Source of the DNA: Maritimibacter harenae
Lineage (GTDB): Bacteria; Pseudomonadota; Alphaproteobacteria; Rhodobacterales; Rhodobacteraceae
Direction: 5' to 3'
Assembly (NCBI RefSeq): GCF_009882975.1
Contig: NZ_WTUX01000002.1
Coordinates: forward strand, 6,489-70,488
Length of the DNA stretch: 64,000 nt
Shown here: positions 16,428-27,594 of the stretch, in pieces
Numbering within the stretch: the stretch's first letter is position 1
Layout: each line of letters starts with the position of its first letter
The notes under the pieces: model-generated
Databases searched by the model: none
Seen by the model: the letters and a program-made list of their open reading frames with translations, nothing else
Told to the model about the DNA's origin: nothing
Program-made: the position numbers and the translations under genes

Positions 16428-17460
16428 CGTCGAGATCGCGGACACCGATTTCACCTTCGACGTGGAGGCGGGCGAAACCGTGCTGGACGCGGCCGAGCGG
16501 CAGGGGTTGGCGCTGCCCTATTCCTGCCGGAAGGGCGTGTGCAACACCTGCATGGGCCGCATCGTCGAGGGACATGCCGGCCTGCGGGGCAAGGGCGACG
16601 TGAGCGGTCCGGCGGACAACGTGATGTTCTGCCAGGCGCGCCCCCAGTCGGACCTCACCATCGCCCCTGCCTCGGTCGAGAAGGTCGACCCGGTCCGTCG
16701 CAAGACGGTGAGCGCCCGCATACGCCGCAAGCGGCAGATCGCCCCGGACGTGGTGCAGCTGTCCCTGCGCTTTCCCATCGGCACGCGGGTGCCGTTCGAG
16801 GCGGGGCAATACCTGCGGGTCACCTTCGGCGACGGGCAGACCCGCAACTACTCGATGGCCAATCCGCCGCGCAAGAACGATGGCTGTGAGCTGCACGTGC
16901 GGGTGATCCCCGGCGGTCGGTTCTCGGACCATGCGCTGCGCGATACCGGCCCGGGCGATCACCTCGAGGTCGAGCTGCCCTTCGGCACGTTCGGCGTGGA
17001 CCGCGACAGCGACCGGCCCGCGATCCTCCTGGCCGGGGGCACCGGCTATGCGCCGATCCGCTCCGTGATCGCGGCGCAGATCGACACCCACACGACACGG
17101 CCCCTGCACCTGTTCTGGGGCGCGCGCAGCGGCGCGGGACTCTACGAGCTCGCCTGGCTCGAAGACCTCGCAGCGACGGCGCCCTGGTTCACCTTCACCC
17201 CCGTCGTCTCGGACGACGATGCCGCGTGGACCGGGAAAAGAGGCCTCGTCCACCAGGCGGTGCTCGACCATTACGGCGACCTGTCGGGGCACGAGGTCTA
17301 CGCCTGCGGGGCGCCGGGCATGATCGACGCGGCACGCGACGCCTTCGTGGGGACGGCCGGTCTGCCGACGGACAGATTTCACGCGGATGCATTCCTTCCC
17401 ACCGAAGGGCCGTCCGCCACCCCGAATGCCGAAAGCGAAGAGTTGGAGCCAAGAACATGA
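16417..17460 (+). CDS. Ferredoxin/flavin oxidoreductase (TphA1-like reductase)
   Basis: This 347-aa protein is an electron-transfer reductase. An N-terminal plant-type 2Fe-2S domain has C37, C42, C45 and C72. An FAD-binding barrel follows with RNYSMANPP and then an NAD(P)H domain with LAGGTGYAPIRS and YACGAPGMI. It passes electrons from NAD(P)H to the Rieske oxygenase. The 2Fe-2S domain at the N-terminus matches TphA1 and BenC rather than phthalate oxygenase reductase. ATG 16417 lies inside the end of the pdxA-like gene with GGAGG upstream. Confidence 0.88.
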   Translation: MAYNVEIADTDFTFDVEAGETVLDAAERQGLALPYSCRKGVCNTCMGRIVEGHAGLRGKGDVSGPADNVMFCQARPQSDLTIAPASVEKVDPVRRKTVSARIRRKRQIAPDVVQLSLRFPIGTRVPFEAGQYLRVTFGDGQTRNYSMANPPRKNDGCELHVRVIPGGRFSDHALRDTGPGDHLEVELPFGTFGVDRDSDRPAILLAGGTGYAPIRSVIAAQIDTHTTRPLHLFWGARSGAGLYELAWLEDLAATAPWFTFTPVVSDDDAAWTGKRGLVHQAVLDHYGDLSGHEVYACGAPGMIDAARDAFVGTAGLPTDRFHADAFLPTEGPSATPNAESEELEPRT

Positions 17461-18611
17461 ACAAGGATTTCAAGATCGTCATCGTCGGAGGCGGCATCGG
17501 CGGGCTCTACGCGGCCAACGCGATGCTCGCGAAGGGTTTCGACGTGGAGGTCCATGAACAGGCCCCCGCGCTCGGGGAAATCGGCGCGGGCGTCTTCATG
17601 ACGCCCAACAGCGTGCGCCAGATGCAGCGGATCGGGCTGGGCGACGAGGTGGACCGGCGCGGCAGCCTCGTGGGCGACAAGTCACACTACTACCGCCACG
17701 ACGGCACGCCGATCGCGGGCGTGCAAACGACGGATTCCTCCGGCTGGAACGCGACCTACGGGATGCACCGGGCCGACCTGGTCGACATGCTGGCGCGCAA
17801 CCTGCCCGAGGGAGTCGTGCACACCGGGCACGTGGCCGAAAGCTTCGAGCAGGACGACCGAAAGGCGCGGGTGAGCTTCAAGAACGGCGACATGGCCGAG
17901 GGCGACCTCGTCATCGCGGCCGATGGTATCCACTCGGCGCTTCAATCCTACGTGGTCCCGCCCTCGACCCCGGTCTTCTCGGGTTCGGTCGCCTATCGCG
18001 GCACGATCCCGCACGACCGCCTGCCGGACTGGCCCACGGACGCGTGGGAAATGTGGCTGGGCGAGAAGAAGCATTTTCTCGTCTTCCCGCTGCGCGCGGG
18101 CGAGATCATCAATTTCGTGGGCTTCGTTCCGGCCGACGACGAGATGCGTGAATCCTGGTCGGCCCCCGGCGACCCTGACCAGCTGCGCGCCGAGTTCGCG
18201 GGGTGGGACGACCGGATCACGGGCCTTCTGTCGAAGGTCGATCACACGTTCCGCTGGGGGCTTTACGACCGCGAACCTCTGTCCAAGTGGTATTCGGGCC
18301 GGCTTGCGCTCCTTGGCGACGCGGCGCACCCGATGCTGCCGCACTTGGGGCAGGGGGCGAACCAGTCGATCGAGGACGGCATCGCGCTGGCCACGCTTCT
18401 GGAGGAGTGCGACGATCTTGAAACCGCGCTCAAGCGGTACCAGGATCTGCGCCTCGACCGGGTGGCGGACGTGCAGTTCAACGCGCGCAAGAACGGCATG
18501 CGCTACGATTCCCACTACGAGGATCTGAGTGTGCGCGACGCCGAAATCTCGGCGCATTACGAGTTCCGCAAGTCGCTCTATGATTACGACGTGCTTCAGC
18601 ACGTCGGGTGA
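17457..18611 (+). CDS. FAD-dependent aromatic monooxygenase (salicylate hydroxylase-like)
   Basis: The 384-aa protein is a group A flavin monooxygenase. It has the N-terminal GGGIGGLYAA dinucleotide motif, the internal DLVIAADGIHS (DG) motif and GRLALLGDAAHPMLPHLGQGAN (GD motif). It probably hydroxylates the monocyclic acid released by the diol dehydrogenase. It overlaps the reductase gene (ATGA), so it is an integral part of this operon. That is unusual for tph operons and suggests ring hydroxylation before cleavage; no ring-cleavage gene is in this cluster. Confidence 0.85.
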   Translation: MNKDFKIVIVGGGIGGLYAANAMLAKGFDVEVHEQAPALGEIGAGVFMTPNSVRQMQRIGLGDEVDRRGSLVGDKSHYYRHDGTPIAGVQTTDSSGWNATYGMHRADLVDMLARNLPEGVVHTGHVAESFEQDDRKARVSFKNGDMAEGDLVIAADGIHSALQSYVVPPSTPVFSGSVAYRGTIPHDRLPDWPTDAWEMWLGEKKHFLVFPLRAGEIINFVGFVPADDEMRESWSAPGDPDQLRAEFAGWDDRITGLLSKVDHTFRWGLYDREPLSKWYSGRLALLGDAAHPMLPHLGQGANQSIEDGIALATLLEECDDLETALKRYQDLRLDRVADVQFNARKNGMRYDSHYEDLSVRDAEISAHYEFRKSLYDYDVLQHVG

Positions 18612-18620
18612 CGGCGGTGT

Positions 18621-18650
18621 GGCGCCCGGGCATGTCCCCGCCCGGGCGCC
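18621..18650. terminator. Bidirectional hairpin terminator between convergent operons
   Basis: GGCGCCCGGGC (18621-18631) pairs perfectly with GCCCGGGCGCC (18640-18650) around an 8-nt loop, followed by tctctct on the plus strand. It lies between the converging flavin monooxygenase and kynureninase genes. Confidence 0.7.
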
Positions 18651-18659
18651 TCTCTCTGC

Positions 18660-19847
18660 TCACGTCACGCGTGAGCGCGTCTGGTACTTGGGGTCGCCCC
18701 ACAGGCCATCGTTGATGACCGTGCCGACGTGTTCGGCCGCGGCCCGGATGTCGTCCTCGTCCAGGTAGAGCGGCGTGAAGCCGAAACGCATGATGTCGGG
18801 CGCGCGGAAGTCGCCGATGACGCCCCGGTCGATCAGCGCCTGGATGGCGGCATAGCCCTGGTCGAACCGGAACGAGACCTGGCTGCCGCGCTGCGCCCCA
18901 TCGCGGGGCGAGGCGAGCGTCAGGGCCGGGCACCGGGCCTCGACTTCGGCGATGAACAGGTCGGACAGCCGGATCGAGGCCGCACGAAGCTCGACCATGT
19001 CGATGTCGTCCCAGGCGTCGAGCGCGGCGTCGAGCACCGAGAGCTGCAGGATCGGCGGCGTGCCGACACGAAGCCGCTCTGTCGACATGGCCGGGCGGTA
19101 GGCCGGGTCCATCGCGAAGGGCTCTTCGTGCCCCATCCAGCCGGCAAGCGCGGGCTCGATCGACTCGACGATGTCCGGGCGGGCATAGATGAAGGCGGGC
19201 GCGCCGGGGCCCCCGTTGAGATACTTGTAGGTGCAGCCGACCGCGAACTCGGCGCCGGTCGCGCTCATGTCCACCGGGACCGCGCCCGCGCTGTGGGCGA
19301 GGTCCCAGATCATGACCGCCCCGGCCTCGTGCGCGGCGCGTGTGATCGCCTCCATGTCGTGCATCCGGCCCGTGCGGTAGTCCACGTGCGTCAGCATCAC
19401 GACCGCCACCTCGTCCGTGATGGCGTCCGCCACCAATTCGGGCTCGGGCGTGCGCAGCTCGTAGTCCTTGTCGATGGTTCCGATGAGACCCTGCGCCATG
19501 TAGAGGTCGGTCGGGAAGTTCCCCTGGTCCGACAGGATCACGCGGCGCTCCGGGTTCATCTTCAACGCGGCGGCAAGCGCCTGGTAGACCTTGATCGACA
19601 GGGTGTCGCCGGTGGCCACGCTCCCCGCCGGCGCGCCGATGATCCGCCCGATCCGGTCCCCGACCCTGGTGGGCAGCGAGATCCAGTCGGCGGAGTTCCA
19701 GGCGCGGATCAGGTCCTGGCCCCATTCGCGGGTCATCACCTCGCGCGCCCTTGCCACGGCATTGCGGGGCAGGGGGCCGAGCGAGTTCCCGTCGAGGTAG
19801 AGGACCCCTTCGGGCAGGTCGAACAGATGCTTGCGCAGGACGGTCAT
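18660..19847 (-). CDS. kynU: Kynureninase
   Basis: The 395-aa PLP enzyme splits L-kynurenine into anthranilate and alanine. Typical motifs are the [11 protein letters not shown] start, the Asp pairing with the pyridine nitrogen at D182 (WDLAHS), and the PLP lysine K208 in [11 protein letters not shown]. Length is normal for bacterial KynU. Its start overlaps the kynA stop by 4 nt (ATGA), so it is the last gene of a minus-strand operon running from the anthraniloyl-CoA oxygenase gene. Confidence 0.96.
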   Translation of the reverse strand: MTVLRKHLFDLPEGVLYLDGNSLGPLPRNAVARAREVMTREWGQDLIRAWNSADWISLPTRVGDRIGRIIGAPAGSVATGDTLSIKVYQALAAALKMNPERRVILSDQGNFPTDLYMAQGLIGTIDKDYELRTPEPELVADAITDEVAVVMLTHVDYRTGRMHDMEAITRAAHEAGAVMIWDLAHSAGAVPVDMSATGAEFAVGCTYKYLNGGPGAPAFIYARPDIVESIEPALAGWMGHEEPFAMDPAYRPAMSTERLRVGTPPILQLSVLDAALDAWDDIDMVELRAASIRLSDLFIAEVEARCPALTLASPRDGAQRGSQVSFRFDQGYAAIQALIDRGVIGDFRAPDIMRFGFTPLYLDEDDIRAAAEHVGTVINDGLWGDPKYQTRSRVT

Positions 19848-20683
19848 AGCTCACCTCTCAGGTGCCAGAGTTCCGGGAAGAGTTCGACGTCGAGCATCTT
19901 GCGCAGGTAGGTCACGCCGGACGTACCGCCGGTGCCGCGCTTGAAGCCGATCACCCGTTCCACCGTGGTGACGTGGTTGAAGCGCCAGCGCCGGAAGTAG
20001 TCTTCCAGGTCGACAAGCTTCTCGGCCAGTTCGTAGAGCGTCCAATGCGCGTGGATGTCGCGGTAGACGGCGGCCCAACGGTCCTGGATGGCCTCCACCG
20101 CCTCGTGCGGGCGCTCGAGCTGCGGCGCGGGCAGGTTCCGGTCGTCGCCGTCGAGCGTCTCGAACAGGAAGCGCACGGCCTCGTCGTACAGGCTGGGCCG
20201 TTCCAGTTCGCGGACGAGCTGGGCGTGGATGTGCTCCACGTGCGCATGCGGTTTCAGAAGGTTCGGATTGCGGTTGCCGAGCACGTATTCGATCAGGCGG
20301 TACTGGTACGACTGGAACCCCGAGGACGGCCCCAGCACCTCGCGAAAGGTCGTGTAGTCCGACGGGGTCATCGTGCGCAGGATGTCCCACTGGTTGTTGA
20401 GTTGTTCGAAGATGCGCGACACCCGGGCGAGCATCTTGAACATCGGCGGCAGGTCGCGCGCGATCAGGGCGTCGCGGGCCGCCTGCATCTCGTGGAGGAT
20501 GAGCTTCATCCAAAGCTCGCTCGTGTGATGCTGGATGATGAACAGGAGCTCGTCGTGCGCGCCGGACAGCGGGTTCTGCTGGTCGAGCAACTCGTCGAGG
20601 TGAAGGTAGTCGCCATAGGACATCGCGCCGGCCATAGCCATCTTCGCGCCGTCCTTGCCGGGATCGTATGCGTCGCTGCTCAT
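19844..20683 (-). CDS. kynA: Tryptophan 2,3-dioxygenase
   Basis: This 279-aa haem enzyme opens the indole ring of L-tryptophan to N-formylkynurenine. The active-site H53 lies in [13 protein letters not shown]. The proximal haem histidine lies in [16 protein letters not shown], and the [12 protein letters not shown] loop is family-specific. ATG 20683 gives the usual bacterial length of about 280 aa. It is coupled to kynU and follows the SDR gene by about 70 bases in the same direction. Confidence 0.97.
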   Translation of the reverse strand: MSSDAYDPGKDGAKMAMAGAMSYGDYLHLDELLDQQNPLSGAHDELLFIIQHHTSELWMKLILHEMQAARDALIARDLPPMFKMLARVSRIFEQLNNQWDILRTMTPSDYTTFREVLGPSSGFQSYQYRLIEYVLGNRNPNLLKPHAHVEHIHAQLVRELERPSLYDEAVRFLFETLDGDDRNLPAPQLERPHEAVEAIQDRWAAVYRDIHAHWTLYELAEKLVDLEDYFRRWRFNHVTTVERVIGFKRGTGGTSGVTYLRKMLDVELFPELWHLRGEL

Positions 20684-20756
20684 GTGTCTGTTCTTGGTCT
20701 GAAACGTTGAGAGTTGTCCGCGCGGCGATACGAACCGCACGCCGCGCGCGACCTTC

Positions 20757-21502
20757 TTAGACCTCGCCGCCCGCGATGGCGATGGCCTGCCCGGTCATGC
20801 CTTCGGAGCCCGGCCCGCAAAGCCACAGAGCGGCGGCCGTCACCTCTTCGGGCCGGATCAGGCGCCGCTGCGGGCTCATTGCTTCAAGCTGCGCGCGGGC
20901 GTCTTCGGGCGTCATCCCGGTCTTCTCCGCGATGTTCGCCGTGGAGCGGTCGGTCATCTCGGTGTCAAGGAACCCGGGGCAGAGCGCGTTCACGGTAATG
21001 CCGGTCCGCGCCATTTCCAGCGCGGCCGACTTCACCATCCCGATCACGCCGTGCTTGGCCGCCGAATAGGCCGAGACATAGCCGTAGCCCTTCAGCCCCG
21101 CCGTTGAGGCGACGGCGATCAGCCGGCCCCAATCGGCGCCCTTCAATCGCAGGGCGCCCTCGCGCAGCGTGAGGAACGCGCCGGTGAGATTGACGTCGAT
21201 CATCTGGCGCCAGGTGTCGAGATCGGTCCGCGTGAACGGCACGCTCGCCGAGGCGCCGGCGTTGGCGATGACGATGTCGCAGGGTCCCACGGTATCGAAC
21301 ATCGCCTTGACCGACGCTTCGTCGGTGACGTCCGCCTCGACCGCGTGAATGCGCTCGTGTTCGGCGGCCATCGCCTCCAGCGGGGCCCTGCGGCGGCCCG
21401 CGATCCAGACGGTCGCGCCCGCCTCGGCAAGGCTGCGCGCGAGGTCCGCCCCGAGGCCGGACCCCCCGCCTGTGACGAGGGCCGTGCGTCCGCTCAGGTC
21501 CG

Positions 21503-21506
<4 letters not shown>
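20757..21506 (-). CDS. Short-chain dehydrogenase/reductase
   Basis: The 249-aa protein is a classical SDR with TGGGSGLG (cofactor), NAG, the catalytic Ser region and YSAAKHG. It overlaps the end of the anthraniloyl-CoA monooxygenase/reductase gene by 4 nt, so it is co-translated. A likely job is oxidation of the 3-hydroxyacyl-CoA or alicyclic alcohol formed after ring dearomatisation. Exact substrate is not shown. Confidence 0.85.
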
Positions 21507-23791
<2,285 letters not shown>

Positions 23792-23843
23792 CTCTTCCTC
23801 CTCGAAGTACGATTTCGCCTGAGTGTCACATCGCCAGCAAAAC

Positions 23844-23873
23844 ATTTCAAGCATAAAGCTTTAGGCTTGAAAT
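23844..23873. promoter_or_regulatory. MarR-type operator, copy 1 (near-perfect 30-bp palindrome)
   Basis: ATTTCAAGC (23844-23852) and GCTTGAAAT (23865-23873) flank a 12-nt core, ATAAAGCTTTAG, that is itself symmetric, so 28 of 30 positions obey dyad symmetry. It lies between the divergent anthraniloyl-CoA oxygenase and ridA genes. The same arms recur at 31851-31881 beside the marR gene. Confidence 0.72.
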
Positions 23874-23970
23874 TTTTCTTCATGTGCTGGAATGTGCTCC
23901 CTGAGACCGCTAGAGCGACGCCCGTACGAGGGTGCGCCGCCCATGAAGACATGATGGAGGACGACAGGCC

Positions 23971-24372
23971 GTGAGCACGATGACAATTCACCCCGAGGGC
24001 TGGAAACCGGCCAAAGGTTACGCAAACGGAATCGTGGCCGAAGGCCGCGTGCTGTTCGTCGGCGGACAGATCGGCTGGACCGCCGACCAGGTCTTCGAAA
24101 GCCACGATTTCATCGGGCAGATGAGCCAGGCGCTCCGCAATATCGCGGACGTGGTGCGTGCCGCGGGCGGCGACGTCACGGATATCACGCGCCTGACCTG
24201 GTACGTGACCGACAAGAAGGAATACGTGGCCCGACAGAAGGAAATCGGCGCGGCCTACAGGGAGGTGATGGGCTATCATTTCCCCGCGATGACGATGGTC
24301 GTGGTGACCGCGCTGGTCGAAGACGAGGCGCAGGTCGAGATCGAAGCGACCGCAGTGCTTTCCGACGCATAA
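23971..24372 (+). CDS. RidA-family enamine/imine deaminase
   Basis: The 133-aa protein is a RidA/YjgF member: GYANGIVAEGRVLFVGGQIGW at the start, then the ALRNIADVVRAAGG helix, and a late VEIEATAVL strand. The usual catalytic Arg is not obvious by eye. It shares a divergent promoter and operator with the anthraniloyl-CoA oxygenase operon. RidA proteins hydrolyse reactive enamines and imines, and the aminated alicyclic CoA product of this pathway would be such a compound. That specific role is inference. Confidence 0.88.
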   Translation: MSTMTIHPEGWKPAKGYANGIVAEGRVLFVGGQIGWTADQVFESHDFIGQMSQALRNIADVVRAAGGDVTDITRLTWYVTDKKEYVARQKEIGAAYREVMGYHFPAMTMVVVTALVEDEAQVEIEATAVLSDA

Positions 24373-24413
24373 GCCTTCGCGCCATGAAGAGGCAGCGTTG
24401 CCATGCAACGACC

Positions 24414-24450
24414 ACGCCGCCGCTCTTCCCGGGCGGCGGCGTTCTTCTTT
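24414..24450. terminator. Rho-independent terminator
   Basis: A 10-bp GC stem, ACGCCGCCGC (24414-24423) with GCGGCGGCGT (24433-24442), is closed by a 9-nt loop and followed by TCTTCTTT. It follows ridA and lies before the convergent flavin monooxygenase gene. Confidence 0.85.
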
Positions 24451-24511
24451 GCGGTGTGGGGGGTAGGTGGTCGAGCAGCCCGCGCCGAACGTGGCGCGGG
24501 CTGCGCGTTTG

Positions 24512-26002
24512 TCAGGCCGCCCGGTACTCGGGCGTGGTGGCAAGGAACTTGCCGTAGGCCGAGGCGTCGGGGTGGCTGAACTGTTCGGCTACCGGGTTGG
24601 AGCGCTTCCACTGGCGCGCGCCCATGTCCTGCATCAGCTCGTCGAAATGCCGGAAGTGGAAGGGCGCCGAGCAGAGCCCGCCATAGACCTTCGCGGCCGG
24701 CCGTTCCCGGCGCCGCCACGCGAGGTTGGCCTCGATGTCCCGCTCCATCTCTTCCCGGCTCGGCTGGCGCTTGAGCTGGCCGTCCATGTAGCGCACCAGC
24801 CAATTGGCGATGAGCTCGGCCGACAGCACGGTGCAGAAGCTGGAGTTGAAGCCCACGAACCCCATGTCGGGCAGGTCCGGGTTCACCGAGAGGCGGTAGA
24901 CCCGGTATTGTCCGTCCGGTTCGATCAGCTTCTCGCGCCAGTGCTCGGGCAGGTAGGGCACGCCGAGTTTCCAGCCCACCGCGAGGATCGAGAGATCGCA
25001 GGGGATCACGTCCCCCGTCGTCAGGCGCAGCTTGTGACCCTCCTCGTAACGCTCGAAGGTGCCGATCACGGGCTTGATCTTTCCTTCGTTCATCAGCTCG
25101 AATAGCCCCGGCGTGACGATGGGCAGAGAGCAGGACGCCTCTTTCTCGATCGGCGTGTCGGGGACCATGTTGTGCTTCTTCAGCCCCAGCTGAAGTTTCA
25201 ACATCGTCTCCAGCCCGCGGAAGTTGGCCCACACCAAGGGCTTGGTCACCGCCGCGCCGACGCGGGCGAGCGGGCCGCGGCCCCAGCCGTTGAACTGCAT
25301 CTCCTGCGCGCGCATGTAGAGCAGCCGTTTGAAGTTGATCCCCCCGATGAAATAGGGGATCCGCCAGACGTTCTCGCGGTAGACGAGGTGAACGGACTTG
25401 GCCCCGTTCTTCGCCGCATTCACCGCGATGTCCGTGCCCGATTTCGAGGCCCCCAGCACCGCCACGTGCTTTCCCTTGACGATGGCCGGATCGGTGTATT
25501 CCGAGGAATGCATCACCTGTCCGCCTTCGGCCGTGAAGGCCTCCTGCCCGGGGTGGGTGATGATGTTCTTCTCGGAGAACTGGCCGGTGCAGATCGCGAC
25601 GAAATCCACGTCCTCGTCCCATTCCTTGCCATCGGCGCGCAGCGTCAGGGTCCAGCCTGGGGCGCCGTCGGCGCGACGTTCCATGTTCAGCACCTCGGTG
25701 TTGAGCCGGAAGTGCCGCGCAAGATCATGCTTCTTCGCATAATCGTGGAGATAGGCATGCACCTGCGGTCCCTTGGGCCACTCGGGGTAGTCCTCGGGCA
25801 TCGGCATGTCGGTGAAGCGGTATAGATCCTTGGGCGATTGTGTCTGCACGTCGGGATAGGAGCGTGAAAGCTCCCACACCCCGCCGAAGTCGTGGCTGCG
25901 TTCGAAGCCGCGGACTTCGTGTCCCTTTTCGGAAAAAGCCTTGGCAGCGGCGAGGCCGCTCACGCCCCCGCCGATGACCGCCACTGTCTTGCGGTTGACC
26001 AT
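24512..26002 (-). CDS. Flavin-containing monooxygenase (group B, FMO-like)
   Basis: This 496-aa protein has two Rossmann motifs, GGGVSGLAAAKAF near residue 10 for FAD and VLGASKSGTDIAVNA near residue 180 for NADPH. Between them lies the FMO/BVMO-like fingerprint HPGQEAF...VMHSSEY. It should hydroxylate a nitrogen, sulfur or carbon centre or carry out Baeyer-Villiger oxidation. It is followed upstream by a cupin gene on the same strand (12-nt gap) and a divergent AraC gene. The substrate is unknown, possibly another amino-aromatic linked to the tryptophan/anthranilate pathway. Confidence 0.85.
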   Translation of the reverse strand: MVNRKTVAVIGGGVSGLAAAKAFSEKGHEVRGFERSHDFGGVWELSRSYPDVQTQSPKDLYRFTDMPMPEDYPEWPKGPQVHAYLHDYAKKHDLARHFRLNTEVLNMERRADGAPGWTLTLRADGKEWDEDVDFVAICTGQFSEKNIITHPGQEAFTAEGGQVMHSSEYTDPAIVKGKHVAVLGASKSGTDIAVNAAKNGAKSVHLVYRENVWRIPYFIGGINFKRLLYMRAQEMQFNGWGRGPLARVGAAVTKPLVWANFRGLETMLKLQLGLKKHNMVPDTPIEKEASCSLPIVTPGLFELMNEGKIKPVIGTFERYEEGHKLRLTTGDVIPCDLSILAVGWKLGVPYLPEHWREKLIEPDGQYRVYRLSVNPDLPDMGFVGFNSSFCTVLSAELIANWLVRYMDGQLKRQPSREEMERDIEANLAWRRRERPAAKVYGGLCSAPFHFRHFDELMQDMGARQWKRSNPVAEQFSHPDASAYGKFLATTPEYRAA

Positions 26003-26014
26003 ATCAGCCTCCGA

Positions 26015-26455
26015 TCACGCTTCGTCGGGGGGCGGAAGGAAGTCGACCTCGTGTTCGGCCGAGATGCGCACCAGTTCCTCGGGATCGGTGACGCCGTCGA
26101 GCTTGCCGAAGAGCTCGAACAGCTTGCGCGACGGCGCGACGCCGAAGATGCACACCGCGTCCTTGCCGGAGCGGTTGTAGATGCCGTGCGCCTTGCCCAT
26201 CGGCATCTTCACGGTGTCGCCGGGTCCGGCCTTCTGCTTGTCCTCGCCGAACTCGACCTCGAGCTCGCCTTCCAGCATGACGATCCATTCGTCCTGCGTG
26301 GGGTGGATGTGCGGCGGCACGAACGTCTCGGCGGGGATGAGGGCGTGCCAGATGAAGGCGTTTTCGCTCAGCATCTTGGGGGTGTAGGTGTGACCGACGA
26401 CGTTCCACTGCGCATCGCGCACGCTGCCGTCGTCCGGCATGACTCCATAGTCCAT
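26015..26455 (-). CDS. Single-domain cupin protein
   Basis: The 146-aa cupin has metal-ligand motifs HIHPTQDEWIVMLEGELEV (H-x-H...E) and GKAHGIYN (second His). It is clearly a paralogue of the cupin at 37522-37974: both share HIHPTQDE, the HGIYN turn and the C-terminal SAEHEVDFLPP. ATG 26455 is preceded by CAGGAGGT. Both copies are adjacent to flavin monooxygenase genes, suggesting a shared role in processing hydroxylated products. Enzymatic role is not established. Confidence 0.8.
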   Translation of the reverse strand: MDYGVMPDDGSVRDAQWNVVGHTYTPKMLSENAFIWHALIPAETFVPPHIHPTQDEWIVMLEGELEVEFGEDKQKAGPGDTVKMPMGKAHGIYNRSGKDAVCIFGVAPSRKLFELFGKLDGVTDPEELVRISAEHEVDFLPPPDEA

Positions 26456-26550
26456 GAAAGACCTCCTGTTGTGCAGCGGACTCTCCCGGTCCGCCTGCAC
26501 TCACTGTGCACGAGTCCGTCCAAAAGGATTATCCGTTTTACGAATCCCAA

Positions 26551-26567
26551 TGCTTGAAGCTTGAAAT
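26551..26567 (+). promoter_or_regulatory. MarR half-site (GCTTGAA-GCTTGAAAT)
   Basis: Upstream of the AraC gene a tandem GCTTGAA then GCTTGAAAT repeats the right arm of the two full palindromes at 23844 and 31851. The opposite arm is missing, so it is a weak or partial site at best. Confidence 0.35.
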
Positions 26568-26595
26568 GAATCCGTTGCCGCTCCACGATGCAGGC

Positions 26596-27591
26596 ATGGA
26601 TCGGACGATGACGCACGGGTACGACACGCTGTTGCAGGGCCATCCGCTGTTGCGGACGCAGGACCTGTCGGAAGCGCGCGACGTCGTCGGCCGGGCCTTC
26701 TGCGATCATCGGCTCGAGCTGGGGCGGGGCGAGCGGCTGGACGTGGTGCACGATCATGTCAGCGGGCGACACGTCTCCCTGAACGCGCTGGGCTATGGCG
26801 GGGAGGTCGAGATCGACCCGGGCCTGCTCGGCGAATTCTACCTGCTCCAGATTCCGCTGGCGGGGAAGGCCTGCATCCGCCACCGGGGCGAAGAGGTCGT
26901 GGCCTGCCGCGACCGCGCGACACTGCTCAATCCGGATCGCGAGACGCGGATGACCTGGGGCGCGGGCTGCCGGAAGCTCCTACTTCAAGTGGACCGCGCG
27001 CATTTGGAGCAGGTGGCCGAAGAGATGATCGGCACCCCGCTCCCCGGCCCCGTTCGTTTCGACCCGGCCGTGGATCTCACCCGGCCCGCGGGTGCCCGGC
27101 TGTTGCGACAGGTCACGGGTGCTGCCGCGGCCGCCACGCGGGGCGAGCTTTGGGCCGGTCGGCCGGGGCTGTCGGAAATCTGGACCGAGCGTGAACTGGC
27201 GGAGGCGCTGCTGACGCTGCAGCCAAGCAACGTGTCGCACATGCTGTGGCGCCAGGACCTTCTGCCGACCGCGCCGCAACTGCGGCGGGCGGTGGAATAC
27301 ATCCACGACAACCTGGTCGAGCCGATCCGGGTGGACGACATCGCCACCCATGCGGGCCTGAACCTGCGTTCGCTGCAACTGGGGTTCCGCCGCGCCTTCG
27401 GCCTGTCACCCAAGCAATACCTGCGCGACGTGCGCCTGGACATGGCGCGCTACCGGCTCAGCCGGCGGCAGGACCGCGAAAGCGTCAGCGACGTGGCGTG
27501 GTCCTGCGGCTTTTCGCACCTCGGGCGGTTTTCACGGGACTACCGTGCGCGCTTCGGGGAATGCCCCAGCACCGCGCACGGCCCGTCCTGA
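26596..27591 (+). CDS. AraC-family transcriptional regulator (AndR-like)
   Basis: The protein (331 aa from this start) has an N-terminal ligand-binding domain (AraC_binding_2 type, TQDLSEARDVVGRAFCDHRLEL) and a C-terminal double helix-turn-helix (about 225-325; IRVDDIATHAGLNLRSLQLGFRRAFGLSPKQYL, then VSDVAWSCGFSHLGRFSRDYRARFG). The frame is open upstream to 26506, but that region contains operator-like sequence. Starts at 26566 or 26608 are also possible. Divergent from the cupin/FMO genes, it probably activates them. Confidence 0.82.
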   Translation: MDRTMTHGYDTLLQGHPLLRTQDLSEARDVVGRAFCDHRLELGRGERLDVVHDHVSGRHVSLNALGYGGEVEIDPGLLGEFYLLQIPLAGKACIRHRGEEVVACRDRATLLNPDRETRMTWGAGCRKLLLQVDRAHLEQVAEEMIGTPLPGPVRFDPAVDLTRPAGARLLRQVTGAAAAATRGELWAGRPGLSEIWTERELAEALLTLQPSNVSHMLWRQDLLPTAPQLRRAVEYIHDNLVEPIRVDDIATHAGLNLRSLQLGFRRAFGLSPKQYLRDVRLDMARYRLSRRQDRESVSDVAWSCGFSHLGRFSRDYRARFGECPSTAHGPS

Positions 27592-27594
27592 GCC

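Noticed and set aside
26015-26455. Calling the small cupin a ring-cleaving dioxygenase such as a hydroxyanthranilate dioxygenase
   Set aside because: Metal-ligand motifs are present, but the protein lacks recognisable features of those families and many small cupins have no such activity.
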